Positions 27,816-38,945 of a stretch of 39,153 nucleotides of DNA are shown here, piece after piece (position 1 is the stretch's first letter; every line of letters starts with the position of its first letter). The position numbers were made by a program, and so were the translations under genes. This stretch comes from Pararhodobacter sp. GTDB taxonomy: Bacteria; Pseudomonadota; Alphaproteobacteria; Rhodobacterales; Rhodobacteraceae. A model generated the notes under the pieces. It ran no database searches. It saw nothing but the letters and a program-made list of their open reading frames with translations, and was not told the DNA's origin. Location of the stretch: assembly GCA_020832805.1 (NCBI GenBank), contig JAFIED010000258.1, positions 1 to 39,153 on the forward strand. The letters are read 5' to 3'.

Positions 27816-28187
27816 CTACATGAAGCCCAGTTCAAGCCGCGCCTCGTCAGACATCATGTCCATACCCCACTGCGGCTCGAAGGTCATTTCCACATCGACC
27901 TGCTTCACGCCTTCCACGGCGTTGACGGCATCAGCCACCCAGCCCGGCATCTCGCCGGCCACGGGGCAGCCCGGCGCGGTCAGCGTCATGACGATGTTCA
28001 CTGCGTTTTCCGGATCAATATCAACGGTATACACAAGCCCCAGATCATAGATATTCACCGGGATCTCGGGATCATAGACGCTGCGGCAAGCCGCGACCAC
28101 GTCTTCGTAAAGCGGATGGTCGGTGCTTGAGGGCTTGATCAGCGGCGTCCCTTCCGCCGCTGCCTCGCTGCCGTTCAGGGTGGTCAT
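27816..28187 (-). CDS. MIP18/DUF59-family Fe-S assembly protein (SufT-like)
   Basis: [49 protein letters not shown]. Confidence 0.92.
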   Translation of the reverse strand: MTTLNGSEAAAEGTPLIKPSSTDHPLYEDVVAACRSVYDPEIPVNIYDLGLVYTVDIDPENAVNIVMTLTAPGCPVAGEMPGWVADAVNAVEGVKQVDVEMTFEPQWGMDMMSDEARLELGFM

Positions 28188-28361
28188 CTGCACTGGTCTC
28201 CATCGCTGGACGGTTGCTGCCTGTCCGGGGTTCATCTCATTCCTGACCGAAGATATAGGAAAAAGGCGGCGCCCGTCCAGTGGGTGGTCTGCATCCGTTC
28301 GTGGACTTGGCAAGCGGGCGCAATTCGCGCATCAGGGGCGGCCACAACCCGGAAGAACCAC

Positions 28362-29486
28362 ATGAGCTTCAGTTTCACCCTGCACGCAACGGATGGGGCC
28401 GCCCGCACCGGCAGCATCAGCACAGCGCGGGGCACTATCCGCACGCCGGCCTTCATGCCGGTGGGTACCGCCGCCACGGTCAAGGCCATGCTGCCCGAAC
28501 AGGTGCGCGCCACCGGGGCCGATATCCTGCTGGGCAACACCTATCACCTGATGCTGCGCCCCGGCGCGGAACGTATCGCCCGCCTTGGTGGGCTGCACCG
28601 GTTCATGAACTGGGACCGCCCGATCCTGACCGACTCTGGCGGGTTTCAGGTCATGAGCCTGGCCGGTTTGCGCAAGCTGACCGAGGAAGGCGTGCGCTTT
28701 TCCAGCCATATCGACGGCTCGAAACATCTGCTGACGCCCGAAACCAGCATGGAAATCCAGCGCCTGCTGGGATCGGATATCGTGATGGCCTTCGACGAAT
28801 GCCCGGCGCTGCCGGCAGACCGGGCCACCATCGAGGCGTCGATGCGCCTGTCGATGCGCTGGGCACAACGCTCGCGTGATGCCTTTGGCGACCGGCCGGG
28901 GCATGCGCTGTTCGGTATCCAGCAGGGCGGGCTGGAACCTGACCTGCGTGCCGAAAGCGCCGAGGCATTGCAGGCGATCGGTTTCGATGGCTACGCCATC
29001 GGCGGGCTCGCCGTGGGCGAAGGGCAGGACGCCATGTTCGGCGTGCTGGACCATGCCCCCGCCATGCTGCCCGCCGACAAGCCGCGTTACCTGATGGGCG
29101 TGGGCAAGCCCGCCGATATCGTCGGCGCCGTGGCGCGCGGCGTCGACATGATGGATTGCGTGCTGCCAACACGTTCCGGCCGCACCGGGCAGGCGTTTAC
29201 CCGGCGCGGGCCGGTCAATCTGCGCAACGCGCGCCACCGCGACGATCCGCGCCCGCTGGACGCGGCCTGCACATGCCCCGCCTGCCAGGGTTATTCGCGC
29301 GCCTATCTGCACCACACCATCCGCTCGGGCGAGATCATCGGCGCCATGCTGCTGACATGGCACAATCTGCACTACTATCAGGAACTGATGGCAGGCCTGC
29401 GCTTGGCCATCGACGCGGGGCGCCTGGCCGCGTTTCAGGCAGAATTCGATGCCTTTCAGAACGCCGGCGATATCGAAGCCGCATGA
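28362..29486 (+). CDS. tgt: Queuine tRNA-ribosyltransferase
   Basis: [78 protein letters not shown]; zinc site CTCPACQ. Confidence 0.98.
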   Translation: MSFSFTLHATDGAARTGSISTARGTIRTPAFMPVGTAATVKAMLPEQVRATGADILLGNTYHLMLRPGAERIARLGGLHRFMNWDRPILTDSGGFQVMSLAGLRKLTEEGVRFSSHIDGSKHLLTPETSMEIQRLLGSDIVMAFDECPALPADRATIEASMRLSMRWAQRSRDAFGDRPGHALFGIQQGGLEPDLRAESAEALQAIGFDGYAIGGLAVGEGQDAMFGVLDHAPAMLPADKPRYLMGVGKPADIVGAVARGVDMMDCVLPTRSGRTGQAFTRRGPVNLRNARHRDDPRPLDAACTCPACQGYSRAYLHHTIRSGEIIGAMLLTWHNLHYYQELMAGLRLAIDAGRLAAFQAEFDAFQNAGDIEAA

Positions 29487-29500
29487 AGCCGGCCCGCCCC

Positions 29501-29564
29501 TTCATCTTGCCCGAAATACTCCGGGGGGTGAGCCGCGCCAGCGGCGAGGGGGGCAGCGCCCCCC
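29501..29564. repeat. REP-like structured intergenic element with two tandem hairpins
   Basis: TTCATCTTGCCCGAAATACTCCGGGGGGTGA followed by GCCGC-GCCA-GCGGC (29532-29545) and GGGGGGC-AGC-GCCCCCC (29548-29564), between convergent genes. Confidence 0.5.
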
Positions 29565-29597
29565 TGCGCGCGCCCCCTGCGCCCTGCCCATGGCGGG

Positions 29598-32500
29598 CTA
29601 TTCGGCGGCCGCCAGGGGTTTGCCACGCGGCCCCCGTGACGCGGGCGCCTCGGCGGCTTCCGCAGCCTCTGGCGGCACCGATGCTGCCGGCTGCCCGCCT
29701 TGCGGCAGCGCAACCGGATCCCAGATGATCTCGGCATGGCGCACGCGCCCGGACCGTTTGCGCAGCTGGATATCCGCATATGCCTGCCCCCTGCCCAATG
29801 CCGCCAGACGCGGGCCGGCCGCCGCAGACAACGCGCTGACCCAGACCCGGATCGCCAGCAGCGAGGGCGTGACCAACAGGGTCAACAGCGTGGCGACGCC
29901 CAGACCGAACACGACCGCCGTGGCCAGAGACTTCCACCATATCGCCGCGGGCGCATCCACGGTATAGCCCCCGTTCCAGAAATCGATGGAGACCCCAAGC
30001 ATCATGGGCGTCAGCCCGGCCATGGTGGTGATCGTGGTCAACAGAACCGGCCTGATGCGTGCCTCGGCCGTACGGATGATCGCCTCGATCCGGGGCATGA
30101 AGCGCGCATATTCCTGATAGGTATCGATCAGCACGATGTTGTTGTTCACCACGATGCCAGCCAGCGCCAGTATCCCCGTGCCCGTCATGATGACCGAAAA
30201 AGGCTGATCCATCACCAGCATGCCGATCAACACCCCCGTGGTGGACAGGATCACCGCCAGCAATACCAGCACGGCGTTGTAGAAACTGTTGAACTGGGCC
30301 AGCAGGATGATGAACATCAGCCCCAGCGAGGCGGCAAAGGCATAGGTCAGGAACTCGGTGCTTTCCTCCTGATCCTGCTGCTCGCCGGTCCATTCCCAGT
30401 TCACGCCGTCAGGCAGGGGATTCTCTGCGCTCAGCCAGGCCGTGATCAGATCGATCCGCTCGCTCGGGGTGATCGGCACAAGGCGCTGACCGGCGCGGCG
30501 AATCTCGTCGCGCAGGGCTTCGGCGGCGCGCGCTTCGGCCGATCCGCTGTCATGCACACGCGGGTCGATCTGGCTGCGCGTCAGCACGCGCACGGTGTTG
30601 CCCTGGGCATCGACCACACTTGACAGGTCCGGGGTGACGGCTGCCTTGACATCGTAGAAACGCTGCTCGTTCACGCGGTCGATCTGACCACGCAGCGGCA
30701 CGGCCTCGCGCGTGACGAAATTCGACAGGGGCACCAGGCCCTGACGGGTCTGCACCCGCAAGGTGTCCAGCGTGGCCAGCAGCCGGTCGTTTTCAGGCAG
30801 ACGCACCCGGATTTCCACCTCTTCATCCGAGCTTTCAACGCGCATCGTATCCAGCATGATACCGCGGGTGATCAATTGCACCATGCCGCCCACGGTGGCC
30901 ACATCGGCACCAAAGCGCCCGGCCAGCGCCGTATCGACACGGATTTCCCAGTCGATGCCGGGCAGCGGGCGCGTATCCTCGATATCGATCACGCCGGGGG
31001 TATCGCGGAAACGGGCGATGACCGTTTCAACAGCCTCTTCCAGCGCATCGAAATCATTGCCGGTAAGGCGCAGATGCAGCGGCTTTTGCCCCGCCGGGCC
31101 GCCGGACAGGATCTGATATTCGGTAAAGATGCCAGGCAGGCGATCGAATTCAGCCTGCATCCGGTCCAGGATGACACGGCCGCGCAGGCCGGGATCATCG
31201 CCGCGCGCTTCCCAGCCCAGCAACTCGAACTGAATCTGGCCAATGGCATCGCGCGGGGCGGGCGCGCCGGCGGTGTTGGCATTCAGGCCGCCCTGTCCGG
31301 CAAAGGCAAAACTGGCCGCGACACCGCGTTCGGCCAGCACCACCTCTTCCACCTGCCGCACCAGCGCATCCTGTTCCGACACCGACAGATTGCCGCGGGC
31401 GCGGACATAGATGATGCCCTGCTCGGGCTCGGTATCAACGAAGAATTCGACGCCGCGGTTGTTGTCGCCGTAATAGGTAAAGACCTGGAACACCAACCAG
31501 ATAACGCCCACGACGGCGACAAAGGGCATGACGGGGTTGCCCACCAGAAACTTGACGAAATGCCCGAAAAGCGTGCGCCGGTGGCCTGCACGAACCGCTC
31601 TTGGCCGGCGCGGCGGGAAGACGGCCCCCACCGACACCGACAGCCCCACCGCGCCCAGCACCATCATCAATGCACCAGGCAATGCCGACCAGACGCCCTG
31701 TCCCGCGGGCAGCCCGGCCAGCGCGGGGTTCAACAGCGTCAGCGCGCCGCCCGCCACCAGCGCCAGGGCCAGCACCAGCGCCGGCAGGCGCAGCACCCAT
31801 GGCAGACGCGTCAGCATGGTGGTGCCGGCCTCGAACCGGCGCGTGATGCGCCCTGCCACGCCACCGACGATCGGCAGGAAGATCAACGCCACGATCAGCG
31901 AGGCAATCAGCACAAAGATCAGCGTCACCGGCAGCATGCCCATGAACTCGCCCGCCACGCCGGGCCAGAAAAGCATCGGCAGAAAGGCGCATAATGTGGT
32001 GCCGGTAGAGGCGATGATGGGCCAGAACATGCGCTTTGCGGCCTTGGTATAGGCCTGCATGGGGCTGTCACCGGCAGAAATGCGCTTGTCGGCATATTCG
32101 GTCACCACCACCGCGCCATCGACCAGCATGCCCACCGCCAGGATCAGGCCGAACATGACGATATTCGAGATCGTCACACCAAGAATGCCCAGCAGGATGA
32201 AGCACAGCAGAAACGACGTGGGAATCGCAAAGCCCACCAGCAGCGCCGACCGGGTGCCCAGGGCCGCCAGGACCACAATCATCACCAGCGCGATGGCGGT
32301 CAGCACCGACCCTTCAAGCTGGCTGATCATCGAACGCACCTGATCGGAACGGTCCAGCGCCGGCGTCACCTGGATCGCCGCGCGCAATTCCTCTGGCCAG
32401 GCGGCACGCTCGGCATCGACCACCGCACGCACCTCGGCCACCGAATCGATCAGGTTGAACCCGCGTCGCAGCACCACCTGCAAGGCCAGCGTGTCGGTGC

Positions 32501-33323
32501 CGTTGAACCGTGCGGTGCCGGCGCGATCCTCGAAGGTCAGCTGGATCGTGGCCAGATCGCCCAAGGTGACGACACTGTCGCCATTCACCTTGATCGGCAG
32601 TGCATAGATATCCTGAACACCCGCAAAATTGCCCGGCAGGCTGAGCGAGAAGCGGCCACTTTCCGCCTCGACCTCGCCGGCGGCGACCAACTGGTTGTTC
32701 AGCGTCACCGCGTTGATCAGTTCCTGCGCGGTGACGTTATAGGCCTCCAGCCGCAACGGCTCGATCACCACTTCGACCATCTCGTCGCGCACGCCGGCAA
32801 TTTCGGCCGACAGCACCGCATCCATCCCCTCGACCGCACGGCGCAGATCGCGCGCGGCGCGCAACAGCGTGCGTTCGGGCACATCGCCGCTAACCGCCAG
32901 AATGACCACCGGAAATTCGGAAAAGTTGAATTCGTCGATGTTGTAGCGCTCGTAACCTTCCGGAAATTGCGCCTCGGCCCGGCTCATGCGGTCGCGCACA
33001 TCTGCGATGATGGCGTTCTTGTCCCAGCCGAATTCGAATTCCAGCACGACCCCCGCAAAATTGCTGGACGCCGTCGCCGTCATGGTGCGCAATCCGTCCA
33101 GGCCCGAAAGCTCCTGTTCCATCGGGCGCACCAGCAGCGTTTCGCTGTCAGCAGCCGAAATGCCGGGAAACGGAACCGAGACGAACAGCGCCGGTACCTC
33201 GATGTCAGGCTCGCCTTCCTTTGGCAGGCCGACATAGGCCAACCCGCCCGCGCCCAGCGTCAGCGCGATCAAGGCCAGGATCATGCGTGCATGGCTGGCA
33301 GCCCAGTCGATCATGCCCTTCAT
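29598..33323 (-). CDS. Efflux RND transporter permease subunit (AcrB/HAE1-like)
   Basis: About 1241 aa; GGLAYVGLPKEGEPDIEVPALFVSVPFPGISAADSETLLVRPMEQELSGLDGL; VGMLVDGAVVVTEYADKR; GTGILALAGIVVNNNIVLIDTYQ. Confidence 0.96.
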   Translation of the reverse strand: MKGMIDWAASHARMILALIALTLGAGGLAYVGLPKEGEPDIEVPALFVSVPFPGISAADSETLLVRPMEQELSGLDGLRTMTATASSNFAGVVLEFEFGWDKNAIIADVRDRMSRAEAQFPEGYERYNIDEFNFSEFPVVILAVSGDVPERTLLRAARDLRRAVEGMDAVLSAEIAGVRDEMVEVVIEPLRLEAYNVTAQELINAVTLNNQLVAAGEVEAESGRFSLSLPGNFAGVQDIYALPIKVNGDSVVTLGDLATIQLTFEDRAGTARFNGTDTLALQVVLRRGFNLIDSVAEVRAVVDAERAAWPEELRAAIQVTPALDRSDQVRSMISQLEGSVLTAIALVMIVVLAALGTRSALLVGFAIPTSFLLCFILLGILGVTISNIVMFGLILAVGMLVDGAVVVTEYADKRISAGDSPMQAYTKAAKRMFWPIIASTGTTLCAFLPMLFWPGVAGEFMGMLPVTLIFVLIASLIVALIFLPIVGGVAGRITRRFEAGTTMLTRLPWVLRLPALVLALALVAGGALTLLNPALAGLPAGQGVWSALPGALMMVLGAVGLSVSVGAVFPPRRPRAVRAGHRRTLFGHFVKFLVGNPVMPFVAVVGVIWLVFQVFTYYGDNNRGVEFFVDTEPEQGIIYVRARGNLSVSEQDALVRQVEEVVLAERGVAASFAFAGQGGLNANTAGAPAPRDAIGQIQFELLGWEARGDDPGLRGRVILDRMQAEFDRLPGIFTEYQILSGGPAGQKPLHLRLTGNDFDALEEAVETVIARFRDTPGVIDIEDTRPLPGIDWEIRVDTALAGRFGADVATVGGMVQLITRGIMLDTMRVESSDEEVEIRVRLPENDRLLATLDTLRVQTRQGLVPLSNFVTREAVPLRGQIDRVNEQRFYDVKAAVTPDLSSVVDAQGNTVRVLTRSQIDPRVHDSGSAEARAAEALRDEIRRAGQRLVPITPSERIDLITAWLSAENPLPDGVNWEWTGEQQDQEESTEFLTYAFAASLGLMFIILLAQFNSFYNAVLVLLAVILSTTGVLIGMLVMDQPFSVIMTGTGILALAGIVVNNNIVLIDTYQEYARFMPRIEAIIRTAEARIRPVLLTTITTMAGLTPMMLGVSIDFWNGGYTVDAPAAIWWKSLATAVVFGLGVATLLTLLVTPSLLAIRVWVSALSAAAGPRLAALGRGQAYADIQLRKRSGRVRHAEIIWDPVALPQGGQPAASVPPEAAEAAEAPASRGPRGKPLAAAE

Positions 33324-33327
33324 CGGC

Positions 33328-34530
33328 CTATTCCTCGCCCGTCAGCTTATCAAGCTCGGCGTCGGGCGATGCCGCGTCGACCGCCCTGCCCACCGCCTGA
33401 TCGGCTGCGGCGTCACCAGCGCCCGTGGCCGCGCCGTCCCGGCCCTGGGCGTCGCGGCGTACCGGTTCTACCTGCACGCCATCACGCACATATTCATGGC
33501 CCACCACAATCACCTCGACCGAGTCGGGCAGGCCGGACACCCAGAATCCCTGGGTCGAATCACGCAGCACCGTGACCGGCCTGAACCCGGCGCGGTCGTC
33601 GTCTTCCAGCACCCGCAGGCCCAGGCGCCCGCCATCATCCAGCGTCAGTGCCGAGCCGGGCACCAGGTGGCCCCGCGTGGCCTGGGCGGCAATCAGGATG
33701 TCGGCGCTCATGCCGTCACGGATGCGCAGATCCGGGTTGGGCACCGTCACCTCGACCCGGAAGGTGCGCGTTGACGCATCGGCAGACCGCGAAAGGAACG
33801 TCACGCGCCCCGTCACCTCGTCACCGTTCGACAGACGCGCGCCGGCAATCGCGCCCTCGCTCAACCGATCTACCTGCGATTCGGCGGCGAAACCCACCAC
33901 CTTGATCGGGTCCAGCTGCAGCACGGTGGCACACAGGCCGCCTGCGCTCAGCAGGCTGCCGCGCTCGGCGGTGTCGGTCTCCAGCACACCATCAAAGGGC
34001 GCGCGGATGATCAGACGCTCGATCTCGGCCTGCGCCGCAGCCACGCCCGCCTCGGCGGCGCGTACCGCCGCCTGCGCCGATGCCACGCGCGTCTGGGCGG
34101 CAAAGCCGCCCTCGCTCAGCCGTTCGGCGGCGCGAAAGTTGATTTCCGCATCGGCCAGCCGGGCCTCGGCCTCGGCCAGGCTGGCCTGGCGCGTACCGGG
34201 GGCCAGTTCACACAGAACCGTACCCTCTGACACGCGCGTGCCACGCGTGCGCGGCTCGCTGATCACCTGGCCTGTCGTTTCGGCGCGCACCTCGACCTGG
34301 CGCGACAACTGCGTGCGCCCGCGCAGCACCACCGCGCTTTCGATACCGCGGATGTCAAAGCGCTGTACCACCACCCGCAGTCGCGGTTGATCCTGCTCTT
34401 CATCCTGCGTCTGGGCTTCCGCTTCGGCGGGAACGGCGCCGGCAAAGGCCAGCAGCGCCTCACGCTCCATCACCACCAGGTAAAGGGTGACCAGCACGCT
34501 CAGCGCTGTAAGTAGGGGGATCAGACGCAT
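33328..34530 (-). CDS. Efflux RND transporter periplasmic adaptor subunit
   Basis: N-terminal TM anchor; GRTQLSRQVEVRAETTGQVISEPRTRGTRVSEGTVLCELAPG; alpha-helical hairpin; IRAPFDGVLETDTAERGSLLSAG; 4-bp gap to the permease. Confidence 0.95.
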   Translation of the reverse strand: MRLIPLLTALSVLVTLYLVVMEREALLAFAGAVPAEAEAQTQDEEQDQPRLRVVVQRFDIRGIESAVVLRGRTQLSRQVEVRAETTGQVISEPRTRGTRVSEGTVLCELAPGTRQASLAEAEARLADAEINFRAAERLSEGGFAAQTRVASAQAAVRAAEAGVAAAQAEIERLIIRAPFDGVLETDTAERGSLLSAGGLCATVLQLDPIKVVGFAAESQVDRLSEGAIAGARLSNGDEVTGRVTFLSRSADASTRTFRVEVTVPNPDLRIRDGMSADILIAAQATRGHLVPGSALTLDDGGRLGLRVLEDDDRAGFRPVTVLRDSTQGFWVSGLPDSVEVIVVGHEYVRDGVQVEPVRRDAQGRDGAATGAGDAAADQAVGRAVDAASPDAELDKLTGEE

Positions 34531-34810
34531 GGCCTTCCTTTCAGACGGTCCCTGAATGGGGACACTGCGCGCTACCCTGAACCCGGCTGCCAGCGCCATG
34601 ACAGATCGATCATGGCCATGGCGCAGGCGAAAGGCGCGCTGCAAGGGCGTATCTAGGCAATTGTCGCTGATACGCAATGCTTTCCTGACCAGATCACGGC
34701 CTTTGCCCCTGCATTACCCCTGCGAAACCGAAAACTGTTTGCGCAATGGACAGGCTTTGCGCCACACGGCTGTTTTCGCGGCGATGCTTTCAGCGCGTGC
34801 TCTTGGCAAA

Positions 34811-34838
34811 GCGCCCGTCTTCGCGCTAAGACGGGCGC
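34811..34838. other. Perfect 11-bp inverted repeat (hairpin or operator) in a divergent intergenic region
   Basis: GCGCCCGTCTT-CGCGCT-AAGACGGGCGC, 99 nt upstream of the YfgM-like start. Confidence 0.6.
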
Positions 34839-34937
34839 AACAGTGCGCTGCCAGGGCCAGCCGGCCTGCGCGGCGGGCAAGATACAGCGGTGGTGCACAG
34901 ACCAGACCGTGACCGAAAACCAGGCCGGAGTGAACAG

Positions 34938-35615
34938 GTGAGCAACACCGACAGTTTCATCGACGAGGTTAACGAAGAACTGAAGCGCGAACGCATGGTC
35001 GCGTGGCTGAAGAAATACGGCTGGATCGCCGTATTGGCCGTATTGCTGGTGGTCGGTGGCGCAGCCTGGAACGAGTGGAACAAGGCCCAGACCGCCGCCC
35101 GCGCCGAGGCTTTTGGCGATGCGGTCTTTGCCGCGCTGAACGAAACCGACGTGGCCGCGCGCCAGGCCGCACTGGCTGCCCTGGCCAACGAAGGCACGGG
35201 CGCGCGTGACACCGGCCGCACCGGCATCCTGAACCTGCTGGTCGCGGGTCAGGCGCTGGAGGCCGGTGACCGGCCCGCCGCCCTGGCCGCGCTGCAGGCG
35301 GTCGCCGATGACGGGGCCCTGCCGGCCAGCTATCGCCAGCTTGCCGTGCTGAAGCGGGTCATCATTGCCGGCGCCGATCTGCCGGTGTCCGAGCGTGAGG
35401 CGCTGCTGCAGCCGCTGGCACAGGCCGGTCAGGCGTTCCGGCCCCTTGCCCTTGAGCAACTGGCGCTGTTGCAGGTCGAGGCCGGCGCGCGGGATGATGC
35501 GCTGGCGCGGTTCAGTGCCTTGCTGGAAGAGCCCGATGTGACATCGGCCCTGCGCGAACGGGTACAACAGATGATCATCATTCTGGGCGGCGCAAATACC
35601 GCAGACTTCGGCTGA
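34938..35615 (+). CDS. YfgM-like tetratricopeptide-repeat protein with one N-terminal TM helix
   Basis: SNTDSFIDEVNEELKRERMVAWLKKYGWIAVLAVLLVVGGAAWNEWNKAQTAARAEAFGDAVFAAL; directly upstream of bamB; GTG start. Confidence 0.85.
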   Translation: MSNTDSFIDEVNEELKRERMVAWLKKYGWIAVLAVLLVVGGAAWNEWNKAQTAARAEAFGDAVFAALNETDVAARQAALAALANEGTGARDTGRTGILNLLVAGQALEAGDRPAALAALQAVADDGALPASYRQLAVLKRVIIAGADLPVSEREALLQPLAQAGQAFRPLALEQLALLQVEAGARDDALARFSALLEEPDVTSALRERVQQMIIILGGANTADFG

Positions 35616-35657
35616 ACGGTCAGTCGGCGAGCGGTCAGACAGCGAAAGGAACGGGTC

Positions 35658-37094
35658 GTGCACGGGACGCTGATTGCCGATCAGAGACAGGATAGCAGAG
35701 CCGCGCTTGCCGGCGGCACCCTGCTGACCGCAGGCACCGCCGCCTGCGCGTGCCGCACCCGGCCGGGTGCCCGCAATGACTGGCGCAGCCTGGGCCGGGG
35801 GGTGCTGCTGGCCGGTCTGGCGCTGGTAGCTGTCACCGGTTGCAGCCGCGAGTTCATCCTGCCCGGCGAACGGGTCGATATCCGCGCCCCCTGGGGCGGC
35901 AGCGTCGAGACCGAAAACAGGTCGTTGCCCATTTCCTTGCCGTCGCAGGCCACCAATGCCGCCTGGACACATCGCCAGGGCACGCCGGGCGCGCGTCCCG
36001 CGCATCCGGCCTTGTCGGCGCAACCGCAACGGGTGTGGTCCACCCCGATCGGCCAGGGCGATGCCCGCCGCCGCACACTGAACACCGATCCGGTGGGCGG
36101 CGATGGGCGGGTTTTCACCCTGGATGCGCTGGCGCGTGTGCAGGCAACGTCGGCCAGCAGCGGCGAGGTGTTGTGGTCACGCGACGTGGCGCCGGAATGG
36201 TCGCGCAGCGGTACGGCATCGGGCGGTGGCCTGGCGCTGGCCGGCGGGCGGCTGTATGTGGCCTCTGCCCATGGCCTGCTGGCAGCGCTTGATGCCGCAA
36301 CGGGCGAGGTAATCTGGCGTCATCGCTTTGACGCACCGGTCACGGGCGCGCCGGCGGTGCAGGGCGACCGGGTCTTTGTCAGCGCGGCCGACAGCACGAT
36401 GTGGGCACTTGATACCGCCGACGGGCGAGTGGACTGGACGCGCCGCGGCACCGAATCGCTGGCTGTCATGGCGCGCGGCGCCGCCCCCGCCATCAGCGGC
36501 GACGATGTGATCTTTCCAACCCAGGCTGGCGAACTGATCGCGATGCGTCGCAGCAATGGGGCATCGCGCTGGTCCAGCATCCTGGCCGGGCGCCGGGTCG
36601 GCGTGGCGCGGGCCAACATATCGGCCGTGACCGGCGATCCGGTCATCGACGGCGCGCGGGTCTATGCCGGCAACCAGGCCGGGCGCATTGCCGCCATCGA
36701 CGCCCGCAGCGGCGATGCGATCTGGTCCGCGCGCGAGGGCACCAGCGCCCCGGTCTGGCCCGTGGGCGGCTCGGTGTTTCTGGTCAGTGACCAGAACCAG
36801 CTGATGCGGCTTGACGCCAGCAACGGGCAGCCGATCTGGGCGCAGCCACTGCCGCTGTTCGCCACGGAACGGCCGCGCCGGCAAGCGACGATCTTTCCGC
36901 AGCACGGGCCGGTGCTGGCCGGCGGGCGGCTGTGGGTGGCCGCTGGCGACGGGCCGCTGCGGGGCTTTGACCCGGTCAGCGGCGCGATGGGTGTCGAACT
37001 GCAGGTGCCGCGCGGCGCGGCCTCGGCGCCGATCATCATGGGTGGCACCATGTTCGTGCTGGGCCGTGACGGACAGTTGCACGCCTTCCGATAG
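35658..37094 (+). CDS. bamB: Outer membrane assembly lipoprotein BamB (PQQ-like beta-propeller)
   Basis: Lipobox LVAVTGCS; propeller repeats (AALDAATGEVIWRHRFDAPVTGAPAVQGDRVFV, AIDARSGDAIWSAREG, RLDASNGQPIWAQPLP); next to der. The true start is probably internal or different. Confidence 0.9.
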   Translation: MHGTLIADQRQDSRAALAGGTLLTAGTAACACRTRPGARNDWRSLGRGVLLAGLALVAVTGCSREFILPGERVDIRAPWGGSVETENRSLPISLPSQATNAAWTHRQGTPGARPAHPALSAQPQRVWSTPIGQGDARRRTLNTDPVGGDGRVFTLDALARVQATSASSGEVLWSRDVAPEWSRSGTASGGGLALAGGRLYVASAHGLLAALDAATGEVIWRHRFDAPVTGAPAVQGDRVFVSAADSTMWALDTADGRVDWTRRGTESLAVMARGAAPAISGDDVIFPTQAGELIAMRRSNGASRWSSILAGRRVGVARANISAVTGDPVIDGARVYAGNQAGRIAAIDARSGDAIWSAREGTSAPVWPVGGSVFLVSDQNQLMRLDASNGQPIWAQPLPLFATERPRRQATIFPQHGPVLAGGRLWVAAGDGPLRGFDPVSGAMGVELQVPRGAASAPIIMGGTMFVLGRDGQLHAFR

Positions 37095-37217
37095 GGCTGC
37101 GGGCCTGAAGGCACACGGCCGCGCCCCACGCCACCCAGCCTTGCAACGGCGTCTCTTTACTTGCGCCGCCCCGGCGCCTATGTCGGGCGCCTTGAAGCGG
37201 CGCGTCCGGAGGCGACA

Positions 37218-38690
37218 ATGAGTTTTACCCTGGCCATCGTGGGCCGGCCCAATGTCGGCAAGTCGACGCTGTTCAACCGTCTGGTGGGCAAGCGGCTGGC
37301 GCTGGTCGATGACCAGCCGGGCGTCACCCGTGACCTGCGCGAGGGCGAGGCACGACTGGCCAGCCTGCGTTTTGTCGTCATCGATACCGCCGGGCTGGAG
37401 AATGTCACCGATGACAGCCTGCCCGGGCGCATGCGTCGCCTGACCGAACGCGCGGTCGAACAGGCCGATATCTGCCTTTTTCTGATCGACGCGCGCCAGG
37501 GCGTTACCCCGGCGGACGAGATTTTCGCCGATATCCTGCGCAAGCGCGGGCGCCATGTCATTCTGGCCGCCAACAAGTCCGAAGGCCGCGCCGCCGAGGC
37601 CGGCCTGGCCGAGGCATGGGGGCTGGGGCTGGGCGATCCGATTGCCCTGTCGGCCGAACATGGCGAAGGAATGGACGAATTGCACCATCGTCTGTTGCCC
37701 CTGGCCGGTGTCTTCGAAGAACGCGCGCGCGCCGAGGCGCCCGAGGTCGATGTCGCGCTTGACGAGGGCAGCGAAGAAGACAACACCACCGGCGATGCGG
37801 CCCCGGACTGGGCGCCCACCCCGGCGCGACCGCTGCAAGTGGCGGTGATCGGCCGGCCCAATGCCGGCAAATCGACGCTGATCAATGCCATCATCGGGCA
37901 GGACCGCCTGCTGACCGGGCCAGAGGCCGGCATCACCCGCGATTCCATCGCCCTGCCCGTGACCTGGGGCGATGTCCCGATGCGGCTTTTCGATACCGCC
38001 GGCATGCGGCGCAAGGGCAAGGTGGTGGAGAAGCTGGAAAAGCTCTCGGTCGCCGACGGTCTGCGCGCGGTGCGCTTTGCCGAGGTGGTGGTGGTCTTGC
38101 TGGACGCCGCCATTCCCTTTGAAAGCCAGGATCTGCGCATCGCCGATCTGGCCGAACGCGAGGGGCGCGCCGTGGTGGTGGCGGTCAACAAATGGGATCT
38201 GGAGGAAGACCGCCAGGACAAGCTGAAGGCGCTGAAGGCCGATTTCGAACGCCTGCTGCCGCAGCTGAAAGGGGCGCCGCTGGTGACGGTGTCGGCGAAA
38301 ACCGGGCGCGGGCTGGACCGGTTGCAGGCCGCGGTGGTGCAGGCGCATCGCGTCTGGAACCGGCGCGTTGGCACCGGGCGGCTGAACCAGTGGCTGGGCA
38401 TGATGACCGAGGCGCACCCGCCTCCGGCGCCCGGCGGACGCCGCATCAAGCTGCGCTATATCACCCAGGCCAAGACCCGCCCGCCCGGTTTCGTGGTCAA
38501 ATGCTCGAACCCCGAGGACATGCCGAAAAGCTATGAACGCTATCTGGTCAACGGGCTGCGGGTCGATTTCGACATGCCGGGTACGCCGATCCGCCTGTGG
38601 CTGCGCGGCCAGGGCGACGAGAACCCCTACCGTGACCGCAAGAAGGCGCAGCCCTCGCGGCTGAAAAAGCACCTCAAGCCGGGGCGGTAG
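37218..38690 (+). CDS. der: Ribosome biogenesis GTPase Der (EngA)
   Basis: Two tandem G domains: GRPNVGKST...DTAGLE and [16 protein letters not shown]...[25 protein letters not shown]-terminal KH-like domain. Confidence 0.98.
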   Translation: MSFTLAIVGRPNVGKSTLFNRLVGKRLALVDDQPGVTRDLREGEARLASLRFVVIDTAGLENVTDDSLPGRMRRLTERAVEQADICLFLIDARQGVTPADEIFADILRKRGRHVILAANKSEGRAAEAGLAEAWGLGLGDPIALSAEHGEGMDELHHRLLPLAGVFEERARAEAPEVDVALDEGSEEDNTTGDAAPDWAPTPARPLQVAVIGRPNAGKSTLINAIIGQDRLLTGPEAGITRDSIALPVTWGDVPMRLFDTAGMRRKGKVVEKLEKLSVADGLRAVRFAEVVVVLLDAAIPFESQDLRIADLAEREGRAVVVAVNKWDLEEDRQDKLKALKADFERLLPQLKGAPLVTVSAKTGRGLDRLQAAVVQAHRVWNRRVGTGRLNQWLGMMTEAHPPPAPGGRRIKLRYITQAKTRPPGFVVKCSNPEDMPKSYERYLVNGLRVDFDMPGTPIRLWLRGQGDENPYRDRKKAQPSRLKKHLKPGR

Positions 38691-38945
38691 CCGGGCACCG
38701 GGGTACCATGGGGGCGATCGGGGGCGGCAGCGAACGGGGTTTTCGCCCCGGCTGGCCCCGGGGACAGCATGCAGCCTGTGCAGAAAGCCGTGGGGTGTCG
38801 GTTTGACGCAGCCGGCGTCCTTCTGCCGACATCCGGCATGATGCCCCCAATGGACCACGCATGAAAAGTGCCTGCGCCTCTTGACGGCGGGTGGCAGGGA
38901 TCGCCATCTGCACCCTGTCGCAGCGCAGTGAAAGGCCGCAGGCGC

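Noticed and set aside
36177-38858. 893-aa minus-strand ORF opposite bamB/der
   Set aside because: Shadow ORF in high-GC DNA, antisense to two strongly recognisable genes; its translation is low-complexity (R/A/G/P/H/Q-rich) with no family motif.
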